From: an uncultured Oscillospiraceae bacterium | GTDB lineage: Bacteria > Bacillota > Clostridia > Oscillospirales > Acutalibacteraceae | Direction of reading: 5' to 3' | Assembly: GCA_902492045.1 (NCBI GenBank) | Contig: CABUKB010000003.1 | Span: forward strand, 57,280 to 121,279 | DNA length: 64,000 nt | Shown here: positions 16,255 through 26,003 of the stretch, piece after piece | Layout of the letters: each line of letters opens with the position of its first letter | Position numbering within the stretch: position 1 is the first letter of the stretch | Translations under genes and position numbers: made by a program | The notes under the pieces: model-generated | The model's input: only the letters and a program-made list of their open reading frames with translations | What the model was told of the DNA's origin: nothing | Databases searched by the model: none

Positions 16255-18042
16255 ATGTATCGTTCACACGTACTGGTCTGCGGCGGCACCGGATGTACCT
16301 CCTCGCACAGCCAGGAAATCATCAAAGCTCTGGAAACGGAGATCGCTGCCAATGGTTTGACCGACGAGGTCAAGGTGGTCAAAACCGGCTGCTTCGGCCT
16401 GTGTGCCCTGGGCCCCATCATGATTGTCTATCCGGAAGGATGCTTCTATTCCCGGGTACAGGAAGAGGATATCCCCGAGATCGTTTCCGAGCATCTTCTC
16501 AAGGGCCGCATCGTCACCCGTCTGCTTTATGACGAGACCGTGGGGAAAGATGAGATCAAGGCTCTGAATGAAACCGACTTCTACAAAAAACAGGTGCGGG
16601 TGGCGCTGCGCAACTGCGGCGTCATCAACCCTGAATCCCTGGATGAATACATCGCCATGGATGGCTATCAGGCGCTGGCAAAGTGCCTGACCGAGTATAC
16701 CCCCGAACAGGTCATCCAGATCGTCACGGATTCGGGTCTGCGGGGGCGCGGCGGCGGCGGATTCCCCACCGGCCGGAAATGGGCTTTATGCGCCCCCAAC
16801 AAGGCGCCGCAGAAGTATGTGGTCTGCAACGCCGACGAAGGCGATCCCGGCGCGTTTATGGACCGTTCGGTCCTCGAAGGGGATCCCCATTGTCTGGTGG
16901 AAGCGATGGCCATTGCCGGTTACGCCATTGGCGCCACCAAGGGGTTCGTCTATGTCCGCGCCGAATACCCCATCGCTGTGCGCCGTCTCCAAATCGCCAT
17001 CGACGAGGCGCGCGAAGCCGGCCTTTTAGGGAAGGACATCTTCGGTTCGGGATTCGATTTTGATATGGAAATCCGCTTGGGCGCCGGCGCTTTCGTCTGC
17101 GGTGAGGAAACCGCTCTGATGACCTCGATCGAAGGCAACCGTGGTGAGCCTCGTCCCCGTCCCCCCTATCCGGCGGTCAAAGGTTTGTTTGGCTGCCCGA
17201 CGGTGGAGAACAACGTCGAGACCTTTGCGAACATTCCTCAGATCATCCTCAAGGGTGCCGAGTGGTTTGCTTCCATGGGGACCGAGAAATCCAAAGGCAC
17301 CAAGGTGTTCGCCCTGGGCGGCAAAATCAAACATACCGGCCTGGTGGAAATCCCCATGGGTACCACCCTGCGGGAGATCGTCGAGGAGATCGGCGGCGGC
17401 ATTCCGGGCGGAAAGAAGTTTAAGGCCGCTCAGACGGGCGGTCCTTCCGGCGGCTGTATCCCGGCCAGCCTGATCGACACCAAGATCGACTATGACAACC
17501 TGATCGCCATGGGCTGTATGATGGGTTCCGGCGGTTTGATCGTCATGGACGAAGACACCTGCATGGTGGACATCGCCAAGTTCTTTCTGGAATTCACCGT
17601 GGACGAGTCCTGCGGCAAATGCACTCCCTGCCGTGTAGGCACCAAGCGTCTGCTCGAGAAACTCGACAAAATCACCAAGGGCAACGGTACGCTCGAGGAC
17701 ATCGACGAACTCGAGGAACTTTGCCACTATATCAAAGCCAACTCTCTGTGCGGTCTGGGGCAGACGGCCCCCAATCCGGTACTCTCCACCCTTAAGTTTT
17801 TCCGGGATGAGTACGTTGCGCATGTTGTGGACAAAAAATGTCCCGCCGGGGTCTGTAAATCTCTGCTCCATTATGAGATCGTCGCCGATAAGTGCAAAGG
17901 CTGCACCGCCTGTGCCCGCGTCTGCCCGGTCGGCGCCATTTCCGGCACGGTCAAGAATCCGCATTCCATTGATGTCAGCGCCTGCATCAAATGCGGCGCC
18001 TGTATGGAAAAATGCCGTTTCGGCGCGATCATAAAGGTTTAA
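16255..18042 (+). CDS. hndC: NuoF-like flavoprotein subunit of bifurcating hydrogenase
   Basis: FMN- and NAD(P)-binding subunit (HydB/HndC), the expected site of electron bifurcation. Domains in order: N-terminal thioredoxin-like [2Fe-2S] (CGGTGC, then TGCFGLC; residues 1-90); NuoF core with GRGGGGFPTGRKW (FMN), NADEGDPGAFMDRS and GAGAFVCGEETAL; SLBB; ESCGKCTPCRVG [4Fe-4S] site; C-terminal double ferredoxin (CKGCTACARVC and CIKCGACMEKC). At 595 aa it has the full family length. Flanked by hndB and hndD at 18-nt gaps. Confidence 0.96.
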   Translation: MYRSHVLVCGGTGCTSSHSQEIIKALETEIAANGLTDEVKVVKTGCFGLCALGPIMIVYPEGCFYSRVQEEDIPEIVSEHLLKGRIVTRLLYDETVGKDEIKALNETDFYKKQVRVALRNCGVINPESLDEYIAMDGYQALAKCLTEYTPEQVIQIVTDSGLRGRGGGGFPTGRKWALCAPNKAPQKYVVCNADEGDPGAFMDRSVLEGDPHCLVEAMAIAGYAIGATKGFVYVRAEYPIAVRRLQIAIDEAREAGLLGKDIFGSGFDFDMEIRLGAGAFVCGEETALMTSIEGNRGEPRPRPPYPAVKGLFGCPTVENNVETFANIPQIILKGAEWFASMGTEKSKGTKVFALGGKIKHTGLVEIPMGTTLREIVEEIGGGIPGGKKFKAAQTGGPSGGCIPASLIDTKIDYDNLIAMGCMMGSGGLIVMDEDTCMVDIAKFFLEFTVDESCGKCTPCRVGTKRLLEKLDKITKGNGTLEDIDELEELCHYIKANSLCGLGQTAPNPVLSTLKFFRDEYVAHVVDKKCPAGVCKSLLHYEIVADKCKGCTACARVCPVGAISGTVKNPHSIDVSACIKCGACMEKCRFGAIIKV

Positions 18043-18060
18043 GGAAGGAGAGTGACCGAA

Positions 18061-19809
18061 ATGGAAGACATGGTTCATGTGAAAATCAACGGCATTGCGG
18101 TCGAAGTCCCCAAAGGATCCACCATTCTGGAGGCTGCCCGCTATGCCGGTGTGGAAATTCCCACCCTCTGCTTTTTAAAGGACATCAATGAAATCGGTGC
18201 CTGCCGCATCTGCGTGGTAGAGGCAACCGGCGCGCGCGGCCTCGTGACCGCATGTGTGTATCCGGTCTCCGAAGGCATGGAAGTGCAGACCAATACCGCC
18301 AAGGTGCAGGCCGCCCGTCGCACAACACTGGAATTGATTCTGTCTACCCATGAGAAAAAATGCCTTTCCTGTGTACGCTCCAACGACTGCGAACTGCAGA
18401 AGATGTGCAAGGATTACGGGGTGGAGGACACCGGCAAATACGACGGATTCAAACCCCATTATGAACTGGACACCTCCGCCGCTCATTTGGTCCGGGACAA
18501 CAACAAGTGCATCCTTTGCCGCCGTTGTGTCGCCGCCTGCCGTCAGCAGTTTGTGTCGGTCATCGGCGCCAACGACCGTGGCATTGATACCCACATCGGC
18601 ACGGCATTTGAGAAAAAACTCAACGATGTCCCCTGTGTTTCCTGCGGCCAGTGCATCGTTGTATGTCCCACCGGTGCCCTGACCGAAAAGGACGACACCG
18701 GTAAGGTATGGGAGGCTTTGGCGGATGAAACGAAACACGTGATTGTCACCACGGCTCCCTCGATTCGCGCCACTCTCGGTGAATGTTTCGGTCTGCCCAT
18801 CGGCACCAATGTCGAAGGGAAAATGGTCGCTGCTCTCCGTCGCCTCGGCTTTGACAAGGTTTTCGACACCGATTTTGGAGCCGATCTCACCATCGTGGAG
18901 GAGGCAAACGAATTTGTTGATCGGGTGAAAAACGGCGGCGTACTGCCCATGATCACCTCTTGTTCACCCGGCTGGGTCAAATTTGCGGAGTATTATTATC
19001 CCGATCAGCTTGACCACCTTTCTTCCTGCAAATCTCCTCAACAAATGAGCGGAGCGGTCATCAAAACCTATTACGCTCAGAAGATGGGAATTGATCCGAA
19101 GGATATCGTCAATGTTTCGGTGATGCCTTGCACCGCTAAAAAGTTCGAGTGCGGGCGGGACGGACAGAGTGCGGTCGGCGTGCCCGATATCGACATTGCG
19201 ATCACCACCCGCGAATTGGCCCGGATGATCGACCGTGCAGGGCTTAAGTTTACTTCCCTGCCGGATGAGGAATTCGATTCGCCGCTCGGTGAGGACACCG
19301 GCGCCGCCGTTATTTTCGGCGCTACCGGCGGCGTCATGGAGGCGGCGCTCCGCACGGCCAACGACTGGCTCACCGGAAAGGACAATGAGACAGTGGATTT
19401 CCATGAAGTGCGCGGCACCGCCGGCCTGAAGGAAGCCACTTACAACATTGCCGGTATGGATGTCAAAGTCGCGGTTGCCAGCGGTGTTGCGAGTGCCAAT
19501 TACATTATGAGCTGTATCCGGGACGGTACAGCCCCCTGGCATTTTGTTGAAATTATGTGCTGTCCGGGCGGCTGTGTCAACGGCGGCGGTCAACCCATTC
19601 AGCCCGCTTCTGTGCGCAACACCACCGATCTCAAGGCTCTGCGTGCCAAGGCTCTGTATGACCAGGATGCCGGCATGGCATTGCGCAAATCCCATCAGTC
19701 CCCCGTCATTCAGACCCTTTACAAAGAGTTCTTTGACGACGGATTCGGTGGGCATAAAGCGCACCATTGCCTGCATACCCACTATACCGCCCGGCCGAAA
19801 TACCGGTAA
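18061..19809 (+). CDS. hndD: [FeFe]-hydrogenase catalytic subunit
   Basis: Reduces protons to H2 (or oxidises H2) with electrons from NADH and reduced ferredoxin through the partner subunits. N-terminal [2Fe-2S] ferredoxin (residues 1-80), His/Cys-ligated [4Fe-4S] region (HEKKCLSCVRSNDCELQKMC), two [4Fe-4S] motifs (CILCRRCVAAC, CVSCGQCIVVC), then the H-cluster domain: TSCSPGWVKFAE, MPCTAKKFE and EIMCCPGGCVNGGGQP. The first motif has Ser where TSCCPGW is usual. ATG 18061 is preferred (GGAAGGAG 10 nt upstream) over GTG 18052. Last gene of the operon. Confidence 0.96.
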   Translation: MEDMVHVKINGIAVEVPKGSTILEAARYAGVEIPTLCFLKDINEIGACRICVVEATGARGLVTACVYPVSEGMEVQTNTAKVQAARRTTLELILSTHEKKCLSCVRSNDCELQKMCKDYGVEDTGKYDGFKPHYELDTSAAHLVRDNNKCILCRRCVAACRQQFVSVIGANDRGIDTHIGTAFEKKLNDVPCVSCGQCIVVCPTGALTEKDDTGKVWEALADETKHVIVTTAPSIRATLGECFGLPIGTNVEGKMVAALRRLGFDKVFDTDFGADLTIVEEANEFVDRVKNGGVLPMITSCSPGWVKFAEYYYPDQLDHLSSCKSPQQMSGAVIKTYYAQKMGIDPKDIVNVSVMPCTAKKFECGRDGQSAVGVPDIDIAITTRELARMIDRAGLKFTSLPDEEFDSPLGEDTGAAVIFGATGGVMEAALRTANDWLTGKDNETVDFHEVRGTAGLKEATYNIAGMDVKVAVASGVASANYIMSCIRDGTAPWHFVEIMCCPGGCVNGGGQPIQPASVRNTTDLKALRAKALYDQDAGMALRKSHQSPVIQTLYKEFFDDGFGGHKAHHCLHTHYTARPKYR

Positions 19810-19827
19810 TCGGTGCCGAAAATTGTC

Positions 19828-19868
19828 AAGGGGCGGCTGCAAAAGAAATCCTTTTGCAGCCGCCCCTT
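19828..19868. terminator. Terminator after hndD
   Basis: A perfect 18-bp stem (19828-19845 with 19851-19868) with loop AAATC. It lies between convergent hndD and the yfbR-like gene. The T-run is short on both sides. Confidence 0.7.
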
Positions 19869-20021
19869 GTTGTCCGTCAGTGCGATCATACTTGATCGCA
19901 ACTAGGCGGAGCAGGGCGTTTGACGGTCTTCCAATAGCCACATGGCCTGCCCACTCTCTCAGTTGATAGGACATGCCCGTCCTTCGCGTGACCAGGCCCC
20001 CGGAGAGGTTTGATCAGATTG

Positions 20022-20603
20022 TCAGTTCTGTTCATCCAGCGTCAGCTCAAACGCGGGCAGAAATTCTTCCAAAAAGCAATCCGCCGCCGGCAGATGTATG
20101 GACCGGACCGCCGCCTCGGTCGAACGGCGGGCTTGTTCAAACTCCCGGTTTCCCTGTCCTTGCTCCTCCACACATTTGATCAGAGCCGACAGCTTGTCCG
20201 CCGCTTTGACAATACGCCGCTCCTCGGCCAGATCCTCCCCGGGGAAAAAAAGGGCCTGGTAATCCGGGCGGATATCCTCCGGCAGCATGGAAAGCAGTTT
20301 ATTGGCGGAGACATCCTCCACATGCCGGTAAGCGTCCCGGATCGCAGGGTTGTAGTATTTGACCGGAGTAGGCAGATCGCCGGTCAAAATCTCAGGGGCA
20401 TCGTGATACAGTGCGAGCAAAACGCATTTTCCCACATCCACAGTCCCGCCGAACCGGCGGTTTTGCAAAAGGGCCAGCCCATGTGCCAGAACCGCCACAT
20501 CCTGGGTATGCTCACATAGATTTTCCGGCCGGGTGTTGCGCATCAGGGCCCAACGGGTGATATATTTCATGCGGGAAAGCAGTGCGAAAAAGTTATAACG
20601 CAT
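20022..20603 (-). CDS. yfbR: YfbR-like 5'-deoxynucleotidase (HD domain)
   Basis: HD-domain phosphohydrolase expected to dephosphorylate deoxynucleoside 5'-monophosphates. Metal-binding motifs: CEHTQDVAVLAHGLAL, LYHDAPEILTGDLPTPVK (HD) and AADKLSALIKC (distal Asp). Start MRYNFFALLSRMKYI at 20603 (GGGGG about 9 nt upstream) matches the family; the longer frame to 20636 has no binding site. 193 aa, near normal. It belongs functionally with nucleotide-pool maintenance but stands alone. Confidence 0.9.
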   Translation of the reverse strand: MRYNFFALLSRMKYITRWALMRNTRPENLCEHTQDVAVLAHGLALLQNRRFGGTVDVGKCVLLALYHDAPEILTGDLPTPVKYYNPAIRDAYRHVEDVSANKLLSMLPEDIRPDYQALFFPGEDLAEERRIVKAADKLSALIKCVEEQGQGNREFEQARRSTEAAVRSIHLPAADCFLEEFLPAFELTLDEQN

Positions 20604-20744
20604 TGGAAAGCCCCCTATCCCTTTCTTTCTTATCATTATAGCTTATCGCGGTCTCTTTTCCAAGCCAAACGGTGCTTTTTCTTCCAATTTGGCTCTTTTC
20701 TTTTACGCCCGTATTTGCTATACTCGTTCTGATAGGGAGAAAGG

Positions 20745-22193
20745 ATGTCGGTTATTTTGCCATCGCTTGCTTTCAGCCGCCGGCAGGGCGTACAGACGGT
20801 CATCTGCATCCTGTTGTTCGCGCTTATATTTCGCCTGTGCGTCGGCATGTTGTATGCGAACTATTTTGATATTACCTGGTACCGTACATGGGCGCTCGGC
20901 TTTCAGGACGGATTTTTTGATGCTTACACCCGTCTGAATACCGGCTCATACGCACTGGATTACCCCCCCATGTATTTATATTGTTTGTATATCGTCGGGC
21001 AATTGTACCGGTATTTTCCGATTGCCGACTACTGGATGCTCGATATGCTGGCGATGAAAGCATTTCCCATCCTATTCGATGTGATGGCCGCAGGATTGTT
21101 TTATCTGGTTTGCCGCAGGCAAAGCGAAACGTTCGGGATATTGGCTGCGGCTCTCTGGGCCCTCAACCCCTCCGCTATTTTCAACAGTGCCCATTGGGGG
21201 CAGACCGACGGCCTGATGGTGCTGCTCGTTCTGCTGTCCTTTTATCAATTTGAACGGAATAAGCCGTTTCTCGGTTCGATCCTGTTTGCCGTCGCCTGCC
21301 TGACCAAAATGCAGTGTTTATACTTCGCCCCGGCCTTGTTTGTTTTTCTGCTCCGGCCCGATACCCCGCCTGACCGAGCCCGTTCAGAAAGCCGCATCAG
21401 CCGTCTGGTGGATTCTTTACTGCGGCTGCGATGGGGGCACGCGTGCGCCTGTGTCGGGGTGGCCCTGCTGACCGGAATAGCGGGGTTTCTCCCCTTTATC
21501 GCGGGAAGCTGGAAAACCTGGGGAGCCAAAAGCCTCCTCCTGCCCTTCCAAGTCTATTTTGGAGGATTCGGGAAATATCCCTACGCGACCCTCAACGCCT
21601 ATAACCTTTACGGGGCTTCTTCGCTCAATATGGTCAGAGACAACCACTCTCTCCTATTCGGTACAACCGGCGAAGACGGGTATGCCGTGGGGGGCTTCAC
21701 CCTGCACCATTTCAGCACCCTGATGCTGTTACTCTCTCTGATTCTGATGATCTATGTCATGCTTCGGGGAAAACGTGAAAACCGGCTTTGGCTGGGCTGC
21801 TTTCTGTTCATGCAGTGTGCGTTTATCCTTACCACCCGGATGCACGAGCGGTATCAGTTTCCGGTGCTGTTGTTCTCTCTCATGCTGTTCCTGCGGTGGC
21901 GGGACTTCCGTTGGCTGTGGCAGTATGTGGCCCTTTCCCTCATGACTTTTATCAATCAGTTCATGCTGCTCATAAAAAATAACACCATTCGGGATCCCAG
22001 TGCTCCCTGGAACCAGATATTTGGCCCTGTGATGATTGTGATGTCTCTGGTCAATCTGATCGTTTTTCTGTGGGGGTTGCTTTTGACGCTTCGTACAGCG
22101 TTTCCCCCTGCTCAAAGCGGAGACGGGTCCCTTCCGGGAAAAACCCGGCCGGATGCGAATAGCCCAATATCGGAAAGGCGTGACGCAACTTGA
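20745..22193 (+). CDS. Multi-pass membrane protein, GT-C glycosyltransferase-like
   Basis: About 482 aa with some ten hydrophobic segments. An acidic first loop carries YFDITWYRTWA and a further GSYALDYPPMYLY; the internal motif ALNPSAIFNSAHWGQTDG resembles polyprenyl-phosphate-sugar-dependent GT-C glycosyltransferases (GT39/GT87-like). The substrate is unknown. Its stop overlaps the YfhO start (TTGA), so the pair is probably co-translated and may act on cell-surface polymers. Confidence 0.65.
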   Translation: MSVILPSLAFSRRQGVQTVICILLFALIFRLCVGMLYANYFDITWYRTWALGFQDGFFDAYTRLNTGSYALDYPPMYLYCLYIVGQLYRYFPIADYWMLDMLAMKAFPILFDVMAAGLFYLVCRRQSETFGILAAALWALNPSAIFNSAHWGQTDGLMVLLVLLSFYQFERNKPFLGSILFAVACLTKMQCLYFAPALFVFLLRPDTPPDRARSESRISRLVDSLLRLRWGHACACVGVALLTGIAGFLPFIAGSWKTWGAKSLLLPFQVYFGGFGKYPYATLNAYNLYGASSLNMVRDNHSLLFGTTGEDGYAVGGFTLHHFSTLMLLLSLILMIYVMLRGKRENRLWLGCFLFMQCAFILTTRMHERYQFPVLLFSLMLFLRWRDFRWLWQYVALSLMTFINQFMLLIKNNTIRDPSAPWNQIFGPVMIVMSLVNLIVFLWGLLLTLRTAFPPAQSGDGSLPGKTRPDANSPISERRDAT

Positions 22194-24838
22194 ACACTCC
22201 CACCCTTGGCAAATTGAAAGAACGGGCCTGGCTCTCTTTCCTCCTTCCCCTGGCTGCGGCAACCTTGTTGTTTCTTCCCTTCCTGATCTTCGATCGGGGG
22301 TACTTCATCTATTACGGGGACTTCAACGTTCAACAGATTCCGTTTTATCAAATGGCCCACGACAGCGTCCGTTCCGGCAACATCTTCTGGAGCTGGACCA
22401 CCGACCTCGGCGCCAATTTCATCGGCTCTTACTCCTTCTATCTGCTCGGCAGCCCGTTTTTCTGGCTGACCATACCTTTCCCCAGCGCCGTTGTTCCGTA
22501 TTTGATGGGGCCATTGCTCATTTTGAAATTCGCGTGCAGTTCAGCCGCCGCCTATGCGCTGCTCCGCCGGTTTGTCCGGCCCGACTACGCTCTGATCGGT
22601 GGCATCCTGTATGCGTTTTCGGGATTTTCCATTTATAACGTCTTTTTTAACCATTTTCATGAGGCCATTATCTATTTTCCCCTGATGCTCCTCGGCCTTG
22701 AGCGCTATATGAAGGACGACCAACGCGGTCTGTTCGGCCTGATGGTCTGCTTAAGCGCCCTGAACAACTATTATTTCTTTATCGGCCAGGCCATTTTTAT
22801 TCTGATCTACTGGTTTGTCCGGATGTTCTCAGGCGAATGGGAATGCACCATGTCCAAATTCCTGTGGCTGGTTTTTGAAGCGGTGATCGGCACGGCGGGT
22901 GCGGCGGTATTGCTTCTCCCATCCTATCTCGCGGTAATTCAGAACCCCCGGACCGACAGTCTACTGGCCGGCTGGGATCTGTTGATTTATAACAAACCGC
23001 AGCGCCTATTTGATATCCTGCACTCCTTCTTCTTTCCGCAGGATATCCCCGCCAGGGAGAATTTCTTTCCCGATTCAGACAACAAATGGTCCTCCATGTC
23101 AGCTTGGCTGCCGGTGTTCAGTTGCTCGGGTGCCATTGCGTATTTCCAATCCCGCAAACACAAGGATTGGCTGCGCCGCATGCTGATGATCTGCTTTTTC
23201 TGTGCCGTCATACCCGGTCTGAACGCCATGTTCCAATTATTTAACTGGGCTTATTACGCCCGGTGGTATTATATGATGGTCCTCATGCTCGTTCTCTCCA
23301 CCGTCAAGTGCTTTGAAGAGGCGGAAGAAACCCCCGTCAACTGGAACCGCGCGCTCGGGTGGACTTTTGGGATCACGGCCTTTTTCGCACTCTTCATCGG
23401 CCTGACCCCCGAAAGCTGGAAGCCCGATGAAGAGACCGGCAAGCTTGACTTTGGGTTGATGGAACGCCCGGCCAGATTCTGGCTGTTTGTCGGCATTGCG
23501 GTTGTCTGCCTGGTGGTTGCGTCCATCTTGATCGCGGTTTTCAAGCGGGAACGCGAAAACTTTTTCCGCTTAACCGTTGTCTCCACCCTATGCGTCAGCT
23601 TGATGGTGAGCTGGTATCTGATTGGCCTTGGAAAAGTCAATTCCAACTATACCTCATCCTACGTCATTGAAACCGCTATCGAGGGGAAAGACAAAATCCA
23701 TCTGCCGGAAACACAAAACCAGTTTGCCCGCGTCGATTTTTATAACGGTATGGATAATCAGGGGATGTTTTGGCAGATGCCTACCATCCAGGCATTTCAC
23801 AGCATTGTACCCGGCTCGGTCATGGAATTTTATCCCACCATCGGAATCGCACGGGGCGTCGCCACCCGTCCGGAGGTCGCCCATTATGCTGTGCGAAGCC
23901 TGACCTCCGTTCGCTGGTTGTTCGATTATGCGAATACCAGTGGGAATGAAAACAAAAACACTTTTTTTGAAAGCAACGGCGCCACCCAAATGCCTGGCTG
24001 GACCTATGTGGATACTCAGAACGATTTTAAGATCTATGAAAACGACTATTATATTCCCATGGGTTTCACATATGACGCCATGCTGACCCGTTCCCAGTAC
24101 AATGCCTTGAGCCAAAGCAACCGGGAACTCGCTTTGCTGAAGGCGCTGGTGATAGAGGACGAGGACGTTGCGGCCCTGTCCGGTCTGCTCGATCCGCTCG
24201 GCAGTTCGGTCTCCTACACCAAAGAGGCCTACTTCGCCGATTGTCTCGCGCGCAAGGCTGAGTCCGCCTCCTCTTTTGTTACGGATAACCACGGTTTTAC
24301 CGCGACCATTCGGGTGGAAGAGGATACCCCGGTCTTTTTCAGCGTACCTTATGAAGACGGATGGACCGCCACCGTCAACGGCCAAGAGGTTCCCATCTAT
24401 CAGGTAAACGTGGGTTTCATGGCGGTGGTCTGCCCCGCCACGGATGACGAAGTCACCATCCGCTTCGATTACCACACACCGGGGCTGGCGATTGGCATCC
24501 TGATTACCCTTGCGGCGGTTCTGCTATTCGTTTTGTACTATTTCCTTATGCGGATATGGGATCGCCGGATGCATCGCAAACTCGACCGCGAAATTCCGTT
24601 GTCCCCTCCGAAAGAGGAAAACGGTGCAGATACCTGGGAATACGCACGGCCCCTGGAAGACTCCGCTGCGCAGGAGGACGACACTGGCGGGTTTGACCTC
24701 TACCGGTATTACGGCGGTGAGCCATCGACGGCGGAGCCTCCGGATCCCCTGTCCGATAACGGCTGTGAGAACGCCTCGCCTCAGGACCCGTCCCCTCCGG
24801 ACGGGACAGCCCCGCAACCACCTTCCTCTTCAGAATAA
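22190..24838 (+). CDS. yfhO: YfhO family membrane protein
   Basis: 882-aa membrane protein. YfhO proteins are GT-C-like and have been linked to glycosylation of lipoteichoic acid in Bacillus and Listeria. N-terminal half has about 12 hydrophobic segments with GDFNVQQIPFYQMAHD, YAFSGFSIYNVFFNHFHE and QDIPARENFFPDSDNKW. The extracellular C-terminal domain ends in YEDGWTATVNGQEV typical of the family, then a last membrane helix and an acidic/proline-rich cytoplasmic tail of about 85 residues. TTG start at 22190 overlaps the preceding gene. Confidence 0.9.
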   Translation: MNTPTLGKLKERAWLSFLLPLAAATLLFLPFLIFDRGYFIYYGDFNVQQIPFYQMAHDSVRSGNIFWSWTTDLGANFIGSYSFYLLGSPFFWLTIPFPSAVVPYLMGPLLILKFACSSAAAYALLRRFVRPDYALIGGILYAFSGFSIYNVFFNHFHEAIIYFPLMLLGLERYMKDDQRGLFGLMVCLSALNNYYFFIGQAIFILIYWFVRMFSGEWECTMSKFLWLVFEAVIGTAGAAVLLLPSYLAVIQNPRTDSLLAGWDLLIYNKPQRLFDILHSFFFPQDIPARENFFPDSDNKWSSMSAWLPVFSCSGAIAYFQSRKHKDWLRRMLMICFFCAVIPGLNAMFQLFNWAYYARWYYMMVLMLVLSTVKCFEEAEETPVNWNRALGWTFGITAFFALFIGLTPESWKPDEETGKLDFGLMERPARFWLFVGIAVVCLVVASILIAVFKRERENFFRLTVVSTLCVSLMVSWYLIGLGKVNSNYTSSYVIETAIEGKDKIHLPETQNQFARVDFYNGMDNQGMFWQMPTIQAFHSIVPGSVMEFYPTIGIARGVATRPEVAHYAVRSLTSVRWLFDYANTSGNENKNTFFESNGATQMPGWTYVDTQNDFKIYENDYYIPMGFTYDAMLTRSQYNALSQSNRELALLKALVIEDEDVAALSGLLDPLGSSVSYTKEAYFADCLARKAESASSFVTDNHGFTATIRVEEDTPVFFSVPYEDGWTATVNGQEVPIYQVNVGFMAVVCPATDDEVTIRFDYHTPGLAIGILITLAAVLLFVLYYFLMRIWDRRMHRKLDREIPLSPPKEENGADTWEYARPLEDSAAQEDDTGGFDLYRYYGGEPSTAEPPDPLSDNGCENASPQDPSPPDGTAPQPPSSSE

Positions 24839-24886
24839 AAAAACACGGTATTCCCTGAGCCTGCAGGGGATACCGTGTTTTTTTAT
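24837..24886 (+). terminator. Terminator after yfhO
   Basis: A long inverted repeat around 24839-24882 (AAAAACACGGTAT with ATACCGTGTTTTT) ends in seven T on the plus strand. The arms begin with a run of A, so it can also end corA on the minus strand. Confidence 0.85.
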
Positions 24887-24908
24887 GTCTCCATACCGTA
24901 TGACTGGG

Positions 24909-25835
24909 TTACATCATGTCCCGTTTATGCAGGAAGAAGGCCACCGCCGCCATCACAACCCCTGACAGCAGAACGGGGAACCAGAAAAACTGGGTCAGTG
25001 GCAACCCCTCCACATTCATGCCATAGAAACCGGCAATGATGTTGGGCACGGATATCACAATCGTCACCGAGGCGAGCGCCTTCATGACGATATTCAGGTT
25101 GTTGGATATCACCGAAGCAAACGCATCCATAGTTCCGGAGAGGATGTTCAGGTAAATGCTGGACATCTCGATGGATTGCTTGATTTCGATGAGAACATCC
25201 TCAAGTAAATCTTGATCGTCCTCGTACAGCTTGATATATTTACCCCGCATCAACTTTTCCAGCGTCGTTTCGTCGGCTTTCAAAGACGTGGAGAAATACA
25301 CCAGGGATTTTTCCACATCCAAAAGATTGATGAGTTCCTTATTCTTCATGGATTTGCGCAGCTGCTTTTCCAGGGAACTGGACAGCTTGTCAATCTGCTT
25401 GAGGAATTGAAGAAACCGCTGTGCCACCCGCAGCATGAGCCGCAGCACAAACTGCGTTTTGAGATTGGTCTGTACCCCTTTGACCACCCCCTCCGCGAAT
25501 TCGGAGAGAATGGCGTTTTCCCGCAGGGAAACCGTAATCACACAGGACGGTGTGACCAGAATGCCCATCGGCAAGGTGTAATAGGCAATTTCATTATCCT
25601 GGCGTTCCGCTATGGGAGCATCAAGGATAATGAGCGTGTTTCCATCCTCGGCTTCGATGCGGGACGATTCCTCCTCGTCCAAGGCCGCCCGAATGAAATC
25701 CTGTTCCAAGGAAAACTGATGGATCAGGCTGTTGATCTCCCGTTCATCGGGATTAACCACATTGATCCAGCAGCCCTCTTCAAATTCCTCCTGCGGACGC
25801 ACCCGTCCGTTGACAGTTTTGTAATAAGCGATCAT
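24909..25835 (-). CDS. corA: CorA family divalent cation transporter
   Basis: Pentameric Mg2+ (or Co2+/Ni2+) channel of the inner membrane. The 308-aa protein has a large cytoplasmic N-terminal domain, a long stalk helix, two C-terminal membrane helices and the signature YGMNVEGLP between them. ATG 25835 has AAGGGG 9 nt upstream; the GTG at 25841 is too close to it. The mRNA leader is about 160 nt, with a small upstream frame (25880-25942) and a promoter containing a NrdR-like palindrome. Confidence 0.93.
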   Translation of the reverse strand: MIAYYKTVNGRVRPQEEFEEGCWINVVNPDEREINSLIHQFSLEQDFIRAALDEEESSRIEAEDGNTLIILDAPIAERQDNEIAYYTLPMGILVTPSCVITVSLRENAILSEFAEGVVKGVQTNLKTQFVLRLMLRVAQRFLQFLKQIDKLSSSLEKQLRKSMKNKELINLLDVEKSLVYFSTSLKADETTLEKLMRGKYIKLYEDDQDLLEDVLIEIKQSIEMSSIYLNILSGTMDAFASVISNNLNIVMKALASVTIVISVPNIIAGFYGMNVEGLPLTQFFWFPVLLSGVVMAAVAFFLHKRDMM

Positions 25836-25879
25836 CGGCACATACCCCTTCCCCGGGAGCCCCGACGGCCGCGCAAAGA

Positions 25880-25942
25880 CTAGGGCCGGACCGGATGCAT
25901 CCCGCTCTTGTTGACGTTTCGACTGCCAGGGTCAGGACTCAC
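25880..25942 (-). CDS. Candidate leader peptide of corA
   Basis: GTG 25942 has AGGAGG (25956-25951) with 8-nt spacing, a better ribosome binding site than that of corA itself. The frame encodes 20 residues, beginning fM-S-P-D-P and ending HPVRP, then TAG, 44 nt before the corA start. Proline- and aspartate-rich leader peptides control Mg2+ transporter genes in enterobacteria (MgtL begins MEPDP). Here the resemblance is limited to the PDP and the position. The start codon lies inside a 6-bp hairpin (25928-25933 with 25942-25947). Confidence 0.45.
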   Translation of the reverse strand: MSPDPGSRNVNKSGMHPVRP

Positions 25943-26003
25943 CCTGTCCACCTCCTGCTCTTCGCATGGTCAAAATTATGAGTGCATCCATGCTACCGTC
26001 AAC

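Noticed and set aside
17026..18078. 350-aa minus-strand frame inside hndC
   Set aside because: Shadow of hndC with its intact cofactor motifs.
25842..26000. M-box (Mg2+) riboswitch before corA
   Set aside because: None of the conserved M-box core strings is present; the leader is better described by the upstream frame.
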